From Azonexaceae bacterium (GTDB lineage Bacteria > Pseudomonadota > Gammaproteobacteria > Burkholderiales > Rhodocyclaceae): a stretch of 64,000 nucleotides of DNA. The notes under the pieces were generated by a model, which saw nothing but the letters and a program-made list of their open reading frames with translations, ran no database searches and was not told the DNA's origin. Within the stretch, counting starts at the first letter, position 1, and the number at the start of each line of letters is the position of its first letter. The stretch is from contig SSSZ01000046.1 of NCBI GenBank assembly GCA_009469675.1, positions 1 to 64,000 of the forward strand, written 5' to 3'. The translations under genes were made by a program, and so were the position numbers. Positions 1 through 9,098 of this stretch are shown piece after piece.

Positions 1-295
1 AAAGATGCTCGGTGTAGAGGGCCATGCCGTGTTCGGCCATGAAGCTCTTGATGCGGCGGAGCAGGGCTTCGTCGAGGGCCGTGGGGCCGCCCAGGGAGAG
101 GGAGAGGCCGTGGCAGACGAAGGGGTGGCGTTCGGTGAAGTGGCGCAAGTCCTTGCCCGAGCGCCCGCCCATGTGGGCCCAGTTTTCCGGGGCCAGTTCG
201 AAGAAGCGGATGGCTTCGGGAACGCCGGCTTTGAGGGGTTCGATCAGTTCGCGGCGAAAGCCGAGGCCGGCGCCGGCGGGGTACTTCAGGGTCAT
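1..295 (-). CDS. MNIO/DUF692 family RiPP-modifying enzyme (BufB/HvfB type), cut by window edge
   Basis: This is the N-terminal 98 residues of a DUF692 protein whose remainder lies left of the window. The translation starts MTLKYPAGAGLGFRRELIEP and contains the ELAPENW motif typical of this TIM-barrel family of multinuclear non-heme iron oxidative enzymes (MNIOs). MNIOs modify Cys residues in ribosomal peptides; BufB/HvfB members act on the Cys-rich precursor encoded just upstream. The start at 295 has a GGAGA ribosome site six bases upstream. It follows the precursor gene by 52 bases in the same orientation. The usual partner gene (DUF2063/BufC) would lie outside the window. Confidence 0.9.
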   Translation of the reverse strand, partial: MTLKYPAGAGLGFRRELIEPLKAGVPEAIRFFELAPENWAHMGGRSGKDLRHFTERHPFVCHGLSLSLGGPTALDEALLRRIKSFMAEHGMALYTEHL

Positions 296-310
296 GCGTG
301 TTCTCCGGTC

Positions 311-340
311 GGGCGGGGCGCGCCGCGGCGCGCCCCCGGC
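311..340 (-). promoter_or_regulatory. GC-only hairpin between precursor and MNIO gene
   Basis: Ten-base arms at 315-324 and 327-336 are perfectly complementary and purely G/C, with no T-tract after them. It sits in the 52-base gap between the precursor stop and the MNIO start. A hairpin here could protect the precursor mRNA or reduce read-through, giving more precursor than enzyme. The arms are seen; the role is inference. Confidence 0.5.
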
Positions 341-347
341 TCACGAA

Positions 348-656
348 TTACTTCTTCTTGTCGGCGCCGCACTTGGCTTCGCCGCACTTGCCGTCCTTCT
401 TCTTGTCGGCACCGCACTTGCCGTCCTTCTTCTTGTCGCCGCCGCACTTGCCGTCGGCCTTTTTCTTGTCGGCGCCGCACTTGGCTTCACCGCACTTGCC
501 GTCCTTGGCCTTGTCGGCCTGGGCGAGCTGGTAGCCGGAATCAAGCTTGGCCATGGAGAAGGGGTTGTCGGCGGCGTGGGCGACGGGGGCCAGGGCAGCG
601 GTGGCCAGGAAAGCGGAACCGATGGCGAGGGAAACGATAGACTTGGTGGATTTCAT
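348..656 (-). CDS. bufferin/HvfA-like Cys-repeat RiPP precursor, secreted
   Basis: This 102-residue protein has a signal peptide ending near AHA (residue 28) followed by a low-complexity Lys/Asp/Cys tail. The tail carries six KCG units, mostly as DGKCG or EAKCG separated by short KKK or ADKKK spacers, and every cysteine lies in such a unit. This matches the precursors of the MNIO-modified bufferin/HvfA family, whose EGKCG-type cysteines are oxidised and which bind copper outside the cytoplasm. The downstream gene encodes the MNIO and the upstream gene an anti-sigma factor. The repeats are also visible in the DNA (350-510). Which Cys are modified and which metal is bound cannot be read from sequence. 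Confidence 0.88.
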   Translation of the reverse strand: MKSTKSIVSLAIGSAFLATAALAPVAHAADNPFSMAKLDSGYQLAQADKAKDGKCGEAKCGADKKKADGKCGGDKKKDGKCGADKKKDGKCGEAKCGADKKK

Positions 657-695
657 GATTTTCTCCGAACAGGGTTGAGATGCACTAAACAGGTG

Positions 696-875
696 TCAGT
701 CTTGACCGGAACGCCAGACTTTGGCGGCATCGCGCAGAAATTTGAATTGACGCTCCGCCCGCCGACAGCTCACACAGATCAGCAGATGCCAGCGCAATCC
801 CAGTTGTTCCCCCACGGTGAGGGGTCGTTCCATCGATTGCGAAGCCAGCCGGGTGGCGTCTTTACAGCGCAGCAT
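696..875 (-). CDS. zinc-finger (zf-HC2) anti-sigma factor
   Basis: A 59-residue cytoplasmic protein beginning MLRCKDATRL and carrying the zf-HC2 signature Cys4 plus H-x3-C-x2-C (HLLICVSC), the zinc-binding motif of ZAS anti-sigma factors. It has no transmembrane segment, as in the neisserial MseR type. An upstream ATG at 887 is in frame, but the start at 875 has a good GGAGAA site and fits the family start. It is divergent from the ECF sigma gene at 995 and is followed by the RiPP precursor, suggesting that release of the sigma factor induces the metal-buffer genes. The inducing signal is not visible. Confidence 0.82.
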   Translation of the reverse strand: MLRCKDATRLASQSMERPLTVGEQLGLRWHLLICVSCRRAERQFKFLRDAAKVWRSGQD

Positions 876-917
876 TTTCTTCTCCATCTTTCCGGCGCCA
901 GGATCGGCACCTGCACA

Positions 918-945
918 TTAGTCGCCGAACATTTCAATTCCTTAC
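918..945 (-). promoter_or_regulatory. candidate ECF-type promoter for the anti-sigma/RiPP operon
   Basis: Reading the minus strand, GTAAGG (945-940) is followed after 15 bases by CGACTAA (924-918), an arrangement like ECF -35/-10 elements (AA/GG-rich -35, CG-containing -10). It lies about 40 bases upstream of the anti-sigma start. The matching sigma factor is encoded on the other side of the same gap, so autoregulation is plausible. Spacing and composition are seen; function is inference. Confidence 0.4.
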
Positions 946-994
946 ATCCGACTTCCATTATTATTGCGGCAACAAGAATACAGGGAGAAAGCAC

Positions 995-1570
995 GTGACG
1001 GAAAGCAGTCTCAACGACCCGAAATTCGTTTCCGATCTGCGCCGGGACATGGTGCGTTTCGCCGACCTCCAGCTCCGGGACAAGGCCGCCGCCGAGGATG
1101 CCGCCCAGGAAGCGCTGGCGGCGGCCTTTCAGCAGATCGAGAAATTCCAGTCCCGGGCTTCGTTGCGCACCTGGGTGTTGTCGATCCTCAAAAACAAGAT
1201 TGTCGACATCCTGCGCCAGCGCACCCGTCAGGTCGCCATTTCCAGCCAGGACGACGACCAGGCCGACATCGACTCCTGGTTCGACAACACCGACCACTGG
1301 ATGGAAGACACCAAGCCGGCGGACTGGGGAAACCCCGAGGAGTCGCTGCACAACAGCCAGTTCTGGAAGGTCTTCGAGGCCTGCCTGCATCGCCTGCCTG
1401 AGGCGCCGGCGCGGGTCTTCATGATGCGCGAAGTGGTCGGCCTCGACACCGACGAAATCTGCCGCGACCTCGCCATCACCACCAACAACTGCTGGGTATT
1501 GCTCCACCGCGCCCGTCTCGCCCTGCGCGCCTGCCTGGGCGACGGCTGGTTTCCGGGCAAGGCCGCCTGA
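995..1570 (+). CDS. ECF sigma factor (RpoE/SigE-like)
   Basis: A 191-residue sigma-70 family protein with GTG start preceded by AGGGA. Region 2 spans roughly residues 15-85 (motifs QLRDKAAAEDAAQEA and LRTWVLSILKNKIVD) and region 4 roughly 125-185 (LPEAPARVFMMREVVGLDTD, then a helix-turn-helix ending in HRARLALRACL). There is no sensor domain, so activity should be set by the divergent zf-HC2 anti-sigma factor. The arrangement resembles the neisserial sigma-E locus, which also includes a DUF692 gene and a small precursor. It probably drives the RiPP genes and itself. Confidence 0.88.
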   Translation: MTESSLNDPKFVSDLRRDMVRFADLQLRDKAAAEDAAQEALAAAFQQIEKFQSRASLRTWVLSILKNKIVDILRQRTRQVAISSQDDDQADIDSWFDNTDHWMEDTKPADWGNPEESLHNSQFWKVFEACLHRLPEAPARVFMMREVVGLDTDEICRDLAITTNNCWVLLHRARLALRACLGDGWFPGKAA

Positions 1571-1695
1571 ATCCCGGCGGCGCCCGCGGCGCCGATTGCA
1601 ACCAGTTGTAAGACTTTGTTTCCCGGGTGTCCCGGCTCCTTGGTGCTGCGTTATTGTGCCTACCAGCCACAGCAACGATGCGAAGGAGTCGCACC

Positions 1696-2439
1696 ATGGA
1701 AACCCTCAACAAGAAAACCCACCCCCTCATCCTCATCGCCGCCGGTTCGGTCAGTCTGGCCAGCCTGGCCGCCGCCGCCCACTTCACCGGCCTGATCCCG
1801 ACCCGCAGCGCGGAAGCCCCGGCCCCCCTGGTCGCCACGGCCCCGGCGGCCGCCCCTGCCGTCCCCGCCGCGCTGCCACCGGCGGCGGCGCCGGAAGCGC
1901 CGCGGCCCGCCGCCAAGCCCCGGGCGCCCCGCCATGAATCCCGCTCGGCCGGCGAACCCGACCGCCAGGTGCGCAACGACGACTGGCGCTACGACAGCGG
2001 CACCCGCCGGGTCGCCAACAACGATGCGGGGATCGACGTCATCCCGTCGCGGCCCCAGCCCATCACCAGCCAGCCGCCGGCCCAGCAGGTCCAGGCGCCC
2101 CCGCTCTGCCGCGAATGCGGCACCGTCGAAGGGGTGCGCGAAGTCGAAACCAAGGGTGAAGGCAGCGGCCTGGGCGCCATCGCCGGCGGCGTCCTGGGCG
2201 GCGTCCTGGGCAACCAGGTGGGCCGTGGCAAGGGCCGCGACCTGGCGACCGTCGCCGGTGCGGTCGGCGGCGCCTTCGCCGGCCATCAGGTGGAAAAGAA
2301 TGTGCGCAGCGAAAGACAGTTCCAGGTGACCGTGCGTTTCGACGACGGGGCCGTGCGCACCTACAACCAGACCAGCGCCAGCGGCTGGCGCAACGGCGAC
2401 CGTGTCCGCCTCGAAAACGGCAGCCTGCGCACCATCTGA
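1696..2439 (+). CDS. glycine-zipper 2TM domain protein, membrane anchored
   Basis: The 247-residue product has an N-terminal hydrophobic segment (about residues 10-32) that would anchor it in the inner membrane or act as an uncleaved signal. An Ala/Pro-rich linker follows, then a CREC motif and a glycine-zipper region (GLGAIAGGVLGGVLGNQVG, about residues 157-195) of the Rick_17kDa/SlyB type, ending in a beta-rich tail (QFQVTVRFDDGAVRTY). Such proteins affect envelope integrity but have no defined enzymatic role. The start at 1696 is chosen for the AAGGAG site seven bases upstream. It stands alone, with a terminator after it. Confidence 0.8.
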   Translation: METLNKKTHPLILIAAGSVSLASLAAAAHFTGLIPTRSAEAPAPLVATAPAAAPAVPAALPPAAAPEAPRPAAKPRAPRHESRSAGEPDRQVRNDDWRYDSGTRRVANNDAGIDVIPSRPQPITSQPPAQQVQAPPLCRECGTVEGVREVETKGEGSGLGAIAGGVLGGVLGNQVGRGKGRDLATVAGAVGGAFAGHQVEKNVRSERQFQVTVRFDDGAVRTYNQTSASGWRNGDRVRLENGSLRTI

Positions 2440-2491
2440 ACCGATTCTTCCCCGCCGGGGTCGGTCCCTCCCTGCACCGACCCCGCTACTT

Positions 2492-2518
2492 CGCCCCGGC
2501 TTTCCGGGGCGTTTTTTT
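2492..2518 (+). terminator. rho-independent terminator after the glycine-zipper gene
   Basis: Perfect eight-base arms CGCCCCGG / CCGGGGCG with a CTTT loop, followed by seven T residues (2512-2518). Confidence 0.9.
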
Positions 2519-2573
2519 GTTCCCCGGGCTGCTAAACTCTCGCTTTTTCAACGACAACCCAAGGGAAACCCGC

Positions 2574-3845
2574 ATGAAGATCGAAACCCTGGCCGTACAC
2601 GGTGGCTATTCTCCCGACCCCACCACCAAGGCAGTGGCCGTTCCCATCTACCAGACCACGTCCTACGCCTTCGACAGCACCCAGCACGGCGCCGACCTCT
2701 TCGACCTCAAGGTCCAGGGCAACATCTACACCCGCATCATGAACCCGACCCAGGATGTCCTGGAAAAGCGGGTCGCCGCCATGGAAGGCGGCATCGCCGG
2801 CCTGGCCCTGGCCTCCGGCATGGCCGCCATCACCTACGCCATCCAGACCATCGCCGAGGCCGGCGACAACATCGTCACGTCGTCGACGCTCTACGGCGGC
2901 ACCTACAACCTCTTCGCCCATACCCTACCCCAATACGGCATCGAGGTGCGCTTCGCCGACTACCGCGACCCCAGCGCCTTTGAAAAGCTGATCGACGGCA
3001 AGACCAAGGCGGTGTTCTGCGAATCCGTCGGCAACCCCCTGGGCAACATCACCGATTTTGAAAAACTGGCCGAAGTCGCCCACCGCCACGGTGTGCCGCT
3101 CATCGTGGACAACACCGTGCCCTCGCCCTACCTCTGCCGCCCCTTCGAGCACGGCGCCGACATCGTGGTGCACGCCCTGACCAAGTACCTGGGCGGCCAC
3201 GGCAACTCGATCGGCGGCATCATCGTCGACAGCGGCAAGTTCCCCTGGGCCGACCACAAGCAGAAGTTCAAGCGCCTCAACGAACCCGACGTCTCCTACC
3301 ACGGCGTCGTCTACACCGAGGCCCTTGGCCCCGCCGCCTACATCGGCCGCGCCCGCGTCGTGCCACTGCGCAATATGGGCGCCGCCATCAGCCCCTTCAA
3401 CGCCTTCCTCATCCTGCAAGGCGTCGAAACCCTGGCGCTACGCATGGACCGCATCTGCGACAATTCGCTCAAGGTGGCGGAATTCCTCAAGGGCCACGCC
3501 AAGGTCAGTTGGGTCAATTACGCCGGCCTGCCCGACCACAAGGACTTCCCCCTGGTGCAGAAATACATGGGCGGCAAGGCCTCGGGCATCCTCAATTTCG
3601 GAGTCAAGGGCGGCCGCGAAGGCGGTGGCCGCTTCCAGGACGCCCTCAATCTGGTGACCCGTCTGGTCAACATCGGCGACTGCAAGTCCCTCGCCTGCCA
3701 CCCGGCCTCCACCACCCACCGCCAACTGGCCCCGGAAGAACTCGCCAAGGCCGGCGTCTCGGAAGACATGATCCGCCTTTCGGTGGGTATCGAGCACATC
3801 GACGACATCCTCGCCGATCTGGATCAGGCGCTGAACGCCGCCTGA
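2574..3845 (+). CDS. metY: O-acetylhomoserine sulfhydrylase (PLP-dependent)
   Basis: A 423-residue Cys/Met-metabolism PLP enzyme, full length for MetY. It condenses O-acetylhomoserine with sulfide to homocysteine in methionine synthesis. Seen motifs include the N-terminal LAVHGGYSPDPTTKAVAVPI, the phosphate-binding SGMAAITYAI region, the VDNTVPSPYLCRPFEHGAD loop, and the Schiff-base lysine in HALTKYLGGHG (about residue 208). The start at 2574 follows an AAGGGA site. It is monocistronic between two terminators. A cystathionine synthase is less likely because the size and the long C-terminal part fit MetY. Confidence 0.93.
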   Translation: MKIETLAVHGGYSPDPTTKAVAVPIYQTTSYAFDSTQHGADLFDLKVQGNIYTRIMNPTQDVLEKRVAAMEGGIAGLALASGMAAITYAIQTIAEAGDNIVTSSTLYGGTYNLFAHTLPQYGIEVRFADYRDPSAFEKLIDGKTKAVFCESVGNPLGNITDFEKLAEVAHRHGVPLIVDNTVPSPYLCRPFEHGADIVVHALTKYLGGHGNSIGGIIVDSGKFPWADHKQKFKRLNEPDVSYHGVVYTEALGPAAYIGRARVVPLRNMGAAISPFNAFLILQGVETLALRMDRICDNSLKVAEFLKGHAKVSWVNYAGLPDHKDFPLVQKYMGGKASGILNFGVKGGREGGGRFQDALNLVTRLVNIGDCKSLACHPASTTHRQLAPEELAKAGVSEDMIRLSVGIEHIDDILADLDQALNAA

Positions 3846-3862
3846 CCCCGGGGTTTCCCCCA

Positions 3863-3896
3863 AGAGAAAGCGCCCCCCGGGGCGCTTTCTCTTTTC
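3863..3896 (+). terminator. terminator of metY
   Basis: A long inverted repeat (AGAGAAAGCGCCCC at 3863-3876 with its complement at 3879-3892) followed by a short T run. The A/T ends of the stem could also serve the minus strand. Confidence 0.8.
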
Positions 3897-3996
3897 CGCC
3901 GGCAGCGGCACAGCGGTTTGCCAAACGGCCGCCGGCACCGCCTGCTTGCCCGGCCGCTCCGCGGTCAGCCGATGCCGGCGCGGTGCGGCAGTTCCG

Positions 3997-4242
3997 CTAT
4001 CCCGCCGAATCTTCCCCCTCGCCCTCGGGCAGGGGGGGCTGGGGCCGGCTCATGACGTAGAGGACGCCGCTGCAGCAGACGAGAAAACCCACTGCCGCCA
4101 GGGCGCTGGGCGTCCAGTTGTCGGCCAGGCCCCGCAGGCGCCAGATCCAGATGAACAGGCCGAACACCGGCAGAACGAGCAGGCCGCAGAAAATGGCCGT
4201 AGCCAGGGCGATCTTCTGCCCGATGTGACGCTTCAAAGTCAT
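3997..4242 (-). CDS. small two-helix membrane protein of unknown function
   Basis: This 81-residue protein has two hydrophobic helices (about residues 11-33 and 47-65) linked by a short basic/polar loop and a charged Pro/Glu-rich tail. Its ATG overlaps the stop of the preceding secretin-domain gene (ATGA, 4239-4242), so the two are translationally coupled. I do not recognise the family. The coupling suggests it works with the periplasmic NolW-like protein. Confidence 0.65.
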   Translation of the reverse strand: MTLKRHIGQKIALATAIFCGLLVLPVFGLFIWIWRLRGLADNWTPSALAAVGFLVCCSGVLYVMSRPQPPLPEGEGEDSAG

Positions 4243-5030
4243 TGCACTTCCTCAACCATGAGCCAGATCGACCGGCTCTCGCGGACATCGGATGTAGACA
4301 GGCTCAGCGTTCCGCGTTCATTGCCCGCCGCCTGGCGGCCGCTGCCGCCGAGTTCGATCCATTCGCCCAGGCGCCCCGAAACGGTGGTGGCGAGGCGCTG
4401 GGTGTTGACGCTGCCGTAGCCGCCGGGGCTGTCGGCCTGCTGGCTGATTTCCAGGGTGACCCGGTCGCCGGCCAAGCGCGGTTCGGCGTAGAAGCCCTGG
4501 CCGATATCCCGGTAAACCACGCTTTCGCTGACCACCGCGCCCCCCGGGCCGACCACCACCTGCCGCAAGGGTAACGGCAGCGAGCGGCCGACCTGGATGA
4601 AGGCCCGGCCGCCTTCGATGGTCTGGACCATCTGGCTGCCGGCTTCGCTCTTGACGCTGCGGCTGTCCCAGCCCCGGGCGCTGGCATCGACCCGGCTGCT
4701 GCCGCCCAGGGTGACCTGCCCGGCGACGGCGCCGCCCCGGCTGCCTTCGTCGACGCCGCGGTTCTGGCTGACGCGGATGACGAGTTTGCGCACCGGCGCA
4801 TCAAGGGCGGCCAGGGCGCGCTTGATGTCTTCCCGGTTGCGCCGGCTGGCCCGCAGAAAAAGCTGGTTGTTGCCCGCCGACAGCGAGCCGCCGGGTTCGA
4901 CCAGGGGCTGCAGGGCGGGCAGGACGCGGTCGGGAGTCTGGTGGCGCAGTGGAATGATCTCGAGTTCCTGCTGACCGTAGGAGGTGGCCCCCCAGGCAAG
5001 GGCGATGAAAAGCAGGATGATGCGGGCCAT
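4239..5030 (-). CDS. periplasmic protein with secretin short N-domain (NolW-like)
   Basis: The 263-residue product has a signal peptide (cleavage near residue 19, SYG-QQ), then a NolW/secretin N1-like domain (IIPLRHQTPDRVLPALQPLV through ALAALDAPVRKLVIRV, about residues 22-95). The rest is beta-rich with Ser/Gly-rich linkers and no secretin pore domain. Such N-domains normally line the periplasmic vestibule of type II/III or pilus secretins; here the domain stands alone. It follows zapE by 54 bases and overlaps the small membrane gene after it. No other secretion genes are nearby, so the partner is unknown. Confidence 0.72.
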   Translation of the reverse strand: MARIILLFIALAWGATSYGQQELEIIPLRHQTPDRVLPALQPLVEPGGSLSAGNNQLFLRASRRNREDIKRALAALDAPVRKLVIRVSQNRGVDEGSRGGAVAGQVTLGGSSRVDASARGWDSRSVKSEAGSQMVQTIEGGRAFIQVGRSLPLPLRQVVVGPGGAVVSESVVYRDIGQGFYAEPRLAGDRVTLEISQQADSPGGYGSVNTQRLATTVSGRLGEWIELGGSGRQAAGNERGTLSLSTSDVRESRSIWLMVEEVQ

Positions 5031-5084
5031 GCGGAGCCTCCTTCGGTGGTCGCCGGCCGCGCCTTGGCCGGCGGGCTATCGGGG

Positions 5085-6200
5085 TCAGCCGATATTATGC
5101 TGCTGGGCGAGGTATTCCTTGGAGTTCATTTCGGTCAACCGGCTCACCGTACGGGCGAATTCCGAGGCCTGGGTGCCTTCGGTGTAGAGCTGGTCGGCAG
5201 CAACCGCGGCGGTGGCGATGAACTTGACCTTGTGGTCGTAGAAAACGTCCACCAGCCAGGTGAAACGGCGGGCCTCGGAGGCGTCCCGGGCGCTCATCAG
5301 GGGGATGCCGGAAAGGAGCACGGTGTGGTGGCCCCGGGCGATCTCCAGGTAGTCGTTCTGGGAGCGCGGCCCGCCGCACAGGGTCTTGAAGTCGAACCAG
5401 ATGACCCCGTTGGCGCGGCGCAGGGTGTCGATCCGGCGATCAAGAATTTCGATGCTGCCGCCCTTCTTGCCCTCGCTGCCGGCAACCAGACGGAAGTAGT
5501 CGAGCATTTTTCCCTCCGCCGCGGCATCGGCGGGATGGTGGTAGATCTCGACCTGCTCCAGACTGCGCAGCCGGTAATCGACGCCGGCATCGACCTCGAC
5601 GACGTCGAGCCTGCTTTTGATGAGGTCGATGGTGGGGAGAAAGTTGTCGCGCTGCAGGCCGTTGGGGTAGAGATTGTCGGGAGGGTAGTTGGACGTCATG
5701 ACCAGCACCACCCCCCGGTCGAACAAGCCGTCGAGAAGGCGCCCCAGGATCATGGCGTCGGCGATGTCGGAAACGTGGAATTCGTCGAAGCACAGCAGCC
5801 GCACGTCCTTGGCGATGCGTTCGGCGACCTTGAGCATGGGATCCGGCTCGCCCTTGAAGGCGTCGAGGTCGCGGTGGATCTGCTGCATGAAGGCGTGGAA
5901 GTGGATGCGTTTCTTGCGCCGGTAGGGGATGGCGTTGAAGAAGCAGTCCATGAGGAAACTCTTGCCCCGCCCGACCCCGCCCCAGAAATAGACGCCCCGG
6001 GGCGGCGTGGGCGGCACCAAAAGGCGCTTCAAGGTGCTGCTGCGGGCCACCTTGAAGGCCAGCAGGTCGGAATAAAGCCGTTGCAGGGATTCGGCGGCGG
6101 CCTGCTGGGCGGCATCGGCCACGTAGCCGAGGCGGCCCAGCAGTTCCCGGTAGGCATCGAGCATGCCGTCGGGAGAAACGTTCAATTTGCGGTGAGGCAT
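5085..6200 (-). CDS. zapE: cell division protein ZapE (AFG1-family ATPase)
   Basis: A 371-residue AFG1-like AAA-type ATPase, the same size as E. coli ZapE, which acts on the Z-ring during constriction. Walker A is GGVGRGKS (about residue 74) and Walker B is LLCFDEFHVSD (about residue 137); the sensor segment VVLVMTSNYPPDNLY follows. The start MPHRKLNVSP is chosen by family alignment; no strong ribosome site precedes it, and a second Met lies 12 residues further in. It lies downstream of lpd but behind a terminator. Confidence 0.9.
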   Translation of the reverse strand: MPHRKLNVSPDGMLDAYRELLGRLGYVADAAQQAAAESLQRLYSDLLAFKVARSSTLKRLLVPPTPPRGVYFWGGVGRGKSFLMDCFFNAIPYRRKKRIHFHAFMQQIHRDLDAFKGEPDPMLKVAERIAKDVRLLCFDEFHVSDIADAMILGRLLDGLFDRGVVLVMTSNYPPDNLYPNGLQRDNFLPTIDLIKSRLDVVEVDAGVDYRLRSLEQVEIYHHPADAAAEGKMLDYFRLVAGSEGKKGGSIEILDRRIDTLRRANGVIWFDFKTLCGGPRSQNDYLEIARGHHTVLLSGIPLMSARDASEARRFTWLVDVFYDHKVKFIATAAVAADQLYTEGTQASEFARTVSRLTEMNSKEYLAQQHNIG

Positions 6201-6262
6201 GGTTGGAGGTCTATTGTTGCCAGCCGCTATTCTGCCAAAGAAAACGGATTTTTCGGCGCAGT

Positions 6263-6294
6263 AAAAAGGGCGGGTGCGTTGCCGCAACCCGCCC
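6263..6294 (-). terminator. terminator of the odhA-odhB-lpd operon
   Basis: On the minus strand a GC-rich stem (arms 6283-6294 and 6268-6278, one bulge) is followed by five T residues (6267-6263). It lies 25 bases past the lpd stop and before zapE. Confidence 0.85.
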
Positions 6295-6318
6295 CCCCGG
6301 GGGCTGAGTTCGCCTGGA

Positions 6319-7740
<1,422 letters not shown>

Positions 7741-7760
7741 ATCGATAAACCTTTCAATCA

Positions 7761-7824
7761 AACGCCAAGGCGCAGAGGTACAGAGAAAGACTTGACGTTC
7801 TCTGCGTCTCTGCGCCTCTGCGTT
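7761..7824. repeat. palindromic GCGCAGAG-type intergenic repeat
   Basis: Two 27-base arms (7761-7787 and 7798-7824) form a near-perfect inverted repeat around a 10-base spacer; 22 of 27 positions pair by eye. The arm core is built from CGCAGAG/CAGAGA units, a pattern seen as a dispersed intergenic palindrome in various bacterial genomes. It fills the gap between odhB and lpd and would fold in the mRNA. Only one copy is in this window. Confidence 0.75.
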
Positions 7825-7838
7825 TCAAGTGCCGTTAG

Positions 7839-9074
7839 TTAAACGCCGAGCAGCAGGCGAGCCGGATCTTCCAGCGCTTCCTTCATGGTCACCAGGCCGA
7901 GGACGGCTTCGCGGCCGTCGATGATCCGGTGGTCGTAGGACATGGCGAGGTAGTTGATCGGGCGGACCACGACCTGACCGTTCTCGACCACGGCCCGGTC
8001 CTTGGTGGCATGGATGCCGAGGATGGCCGACTGGGGCGGGTTGATGATCGGGGTCGAGAGCATGGAGCCGAAGACGCCGCCGTTGGAGATGGAGAAGGTG
8101 CCGCCGGTCAGGTCTTCGATCGACAGCTTGCCGTCCTTGGCCTTGTTGCCGAATTCGGCGATCTTCTTCTCGATCTCGGCCACGGTCATCTGGTCGGCGT
8201 TGCGCAGGATGGGAACGACCAGGCCCCGGGGCGAGCCGACGGCGATGCCGATGTCGATGAAGCCGTGATAGACGATGTCGTTGCCGTCAACCGAGGCGTT
8301 GAGGATGGGGAACTTCTGCAGGGCGGCGCAGGCGGCCTTGACGAAAAAGCCCATAAAGCCGAGGCGGACGCCGTGGGTCTTTTCGAACTTCTCGGCGTAC
8401 TGCTTGCGCAGCGCCATGACCGGGCCCATATTGACCTCGTTGAAGGTGGTCAGGATGGCGTTGGTCGATTGCGACTCGACGAGGCGCTCGGCGACGCGGG
8501 CGCGCAGGCGGGACATGGGGACGCGCTGTTCGGTGCGGCTCGCCTGGACGTCGACGCCGGTCGGCGGCACGGGCAGCGCACTGCGGGCGGCGGCGGCGAC
8601 CACCGGGCCGGCGGCCGGGGCGGCCGCCTTCTGGGCGGCAACGGCGTCTTCCTTGGTGACGCGTCCGCCGCGGCCGGTTCCGGCGACATCGGCGGCGGCA
8701 ATGCCCTTCTCGTCCAGAATCTTGCGGGCCGAGGGGCTGGCGGCGCCGGCCGGGGCCGCGGCGGCAGGAGCCGGGGCGGCAGCCGGAGCAGCCTTGGTCG
8801 CGGCCTTGGCAGCCGGGGCGGCGGCACCGGCCTTGGCCTCGGTGTCGATCTTGGCGATGACTTCGCCGGAGGTCACGGTTTCGCCGTCACCCTTGACAAT
8901 TTCCACCAGGACGCCGGCATCCGGCGCGGGTACTTCGAGAACGACCTTGTCGGTCTCGATGTCGATGACGATTTCGTCGCGGGCCACGGCCTCGCCGATT
9001 TTCTTCTTCCAGGAGGCCAGGGTGCCTTCGGCAACGGACTCGGAGAGCTGGGGAACTTTGACTTCGATGATCAT
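7839..9074 (-). CDS. odhB: dihydrolipoyl succinyltransferase (E2) of 2-oxoglutarate dehydrogenase
   Basis: The 411-residue E2 core of the complex transfers the succinyl group from OdhA to CoA. Domains: one lipoyl domain (residues 1-77, lipoylated lysine about K43 in ETDKVVLE), an Ala/Pro-rich linker, the E3/E1-binding domain (about 112-150, [13 protein letters not shown]), a second Ala-rich linker, and the catalytic domain (about 185-411) with the active-site [12 protein letters not shown]. Start at 9074 has GGAG upstream. It follows odhA by 24 bases. Confidence 0.96.
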   Translation of the reverse strand: MIIEVKVPQLSESVAEGTLASWKKKIGEAVARDEIVIDIETDKVVLEVPAPDAGVLVEIVKGDGETVTSGEVIAKIDTEAKAGAAAPAAKAATKAAPAAAPAPAAAAPAGAASPSARKILDEKGIAAADVAGTGRGGRVTKEDAVAAQKAAAPAAGPVVAAAARSALPVPPTGVDVQASRTEQRVPMSRLRARVAERLVESQSTNAILTTFNEVNMGPVMALRKQYAEKFEKTHGVRLGFMGFFVKAACAALQKFPILNASVDGNDIVYHGFIDIGIAVGSPRGLVVPILRNADQMTVAEIEKKIAEFGNKAKDGKLSIEDLTGGTFSISNGGVFGSMLSTPIINPPQSAILGIHATKDRAVVENGQVVVRPINYLAMSYDHRIIDGREAVLGLVTMKEALEDPARLLLGV

Positions 9075-9098
9075 GTTGACTCCACTCTTGCTTATTTA

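Noticed and set aside
350-510. Regular short DNA repeats resembling an array
   Set aside because: They are the codon-level repeats of the KCG-rich precursor in frame, not CRISPR repeats; spacers are too short and themselves repeated.
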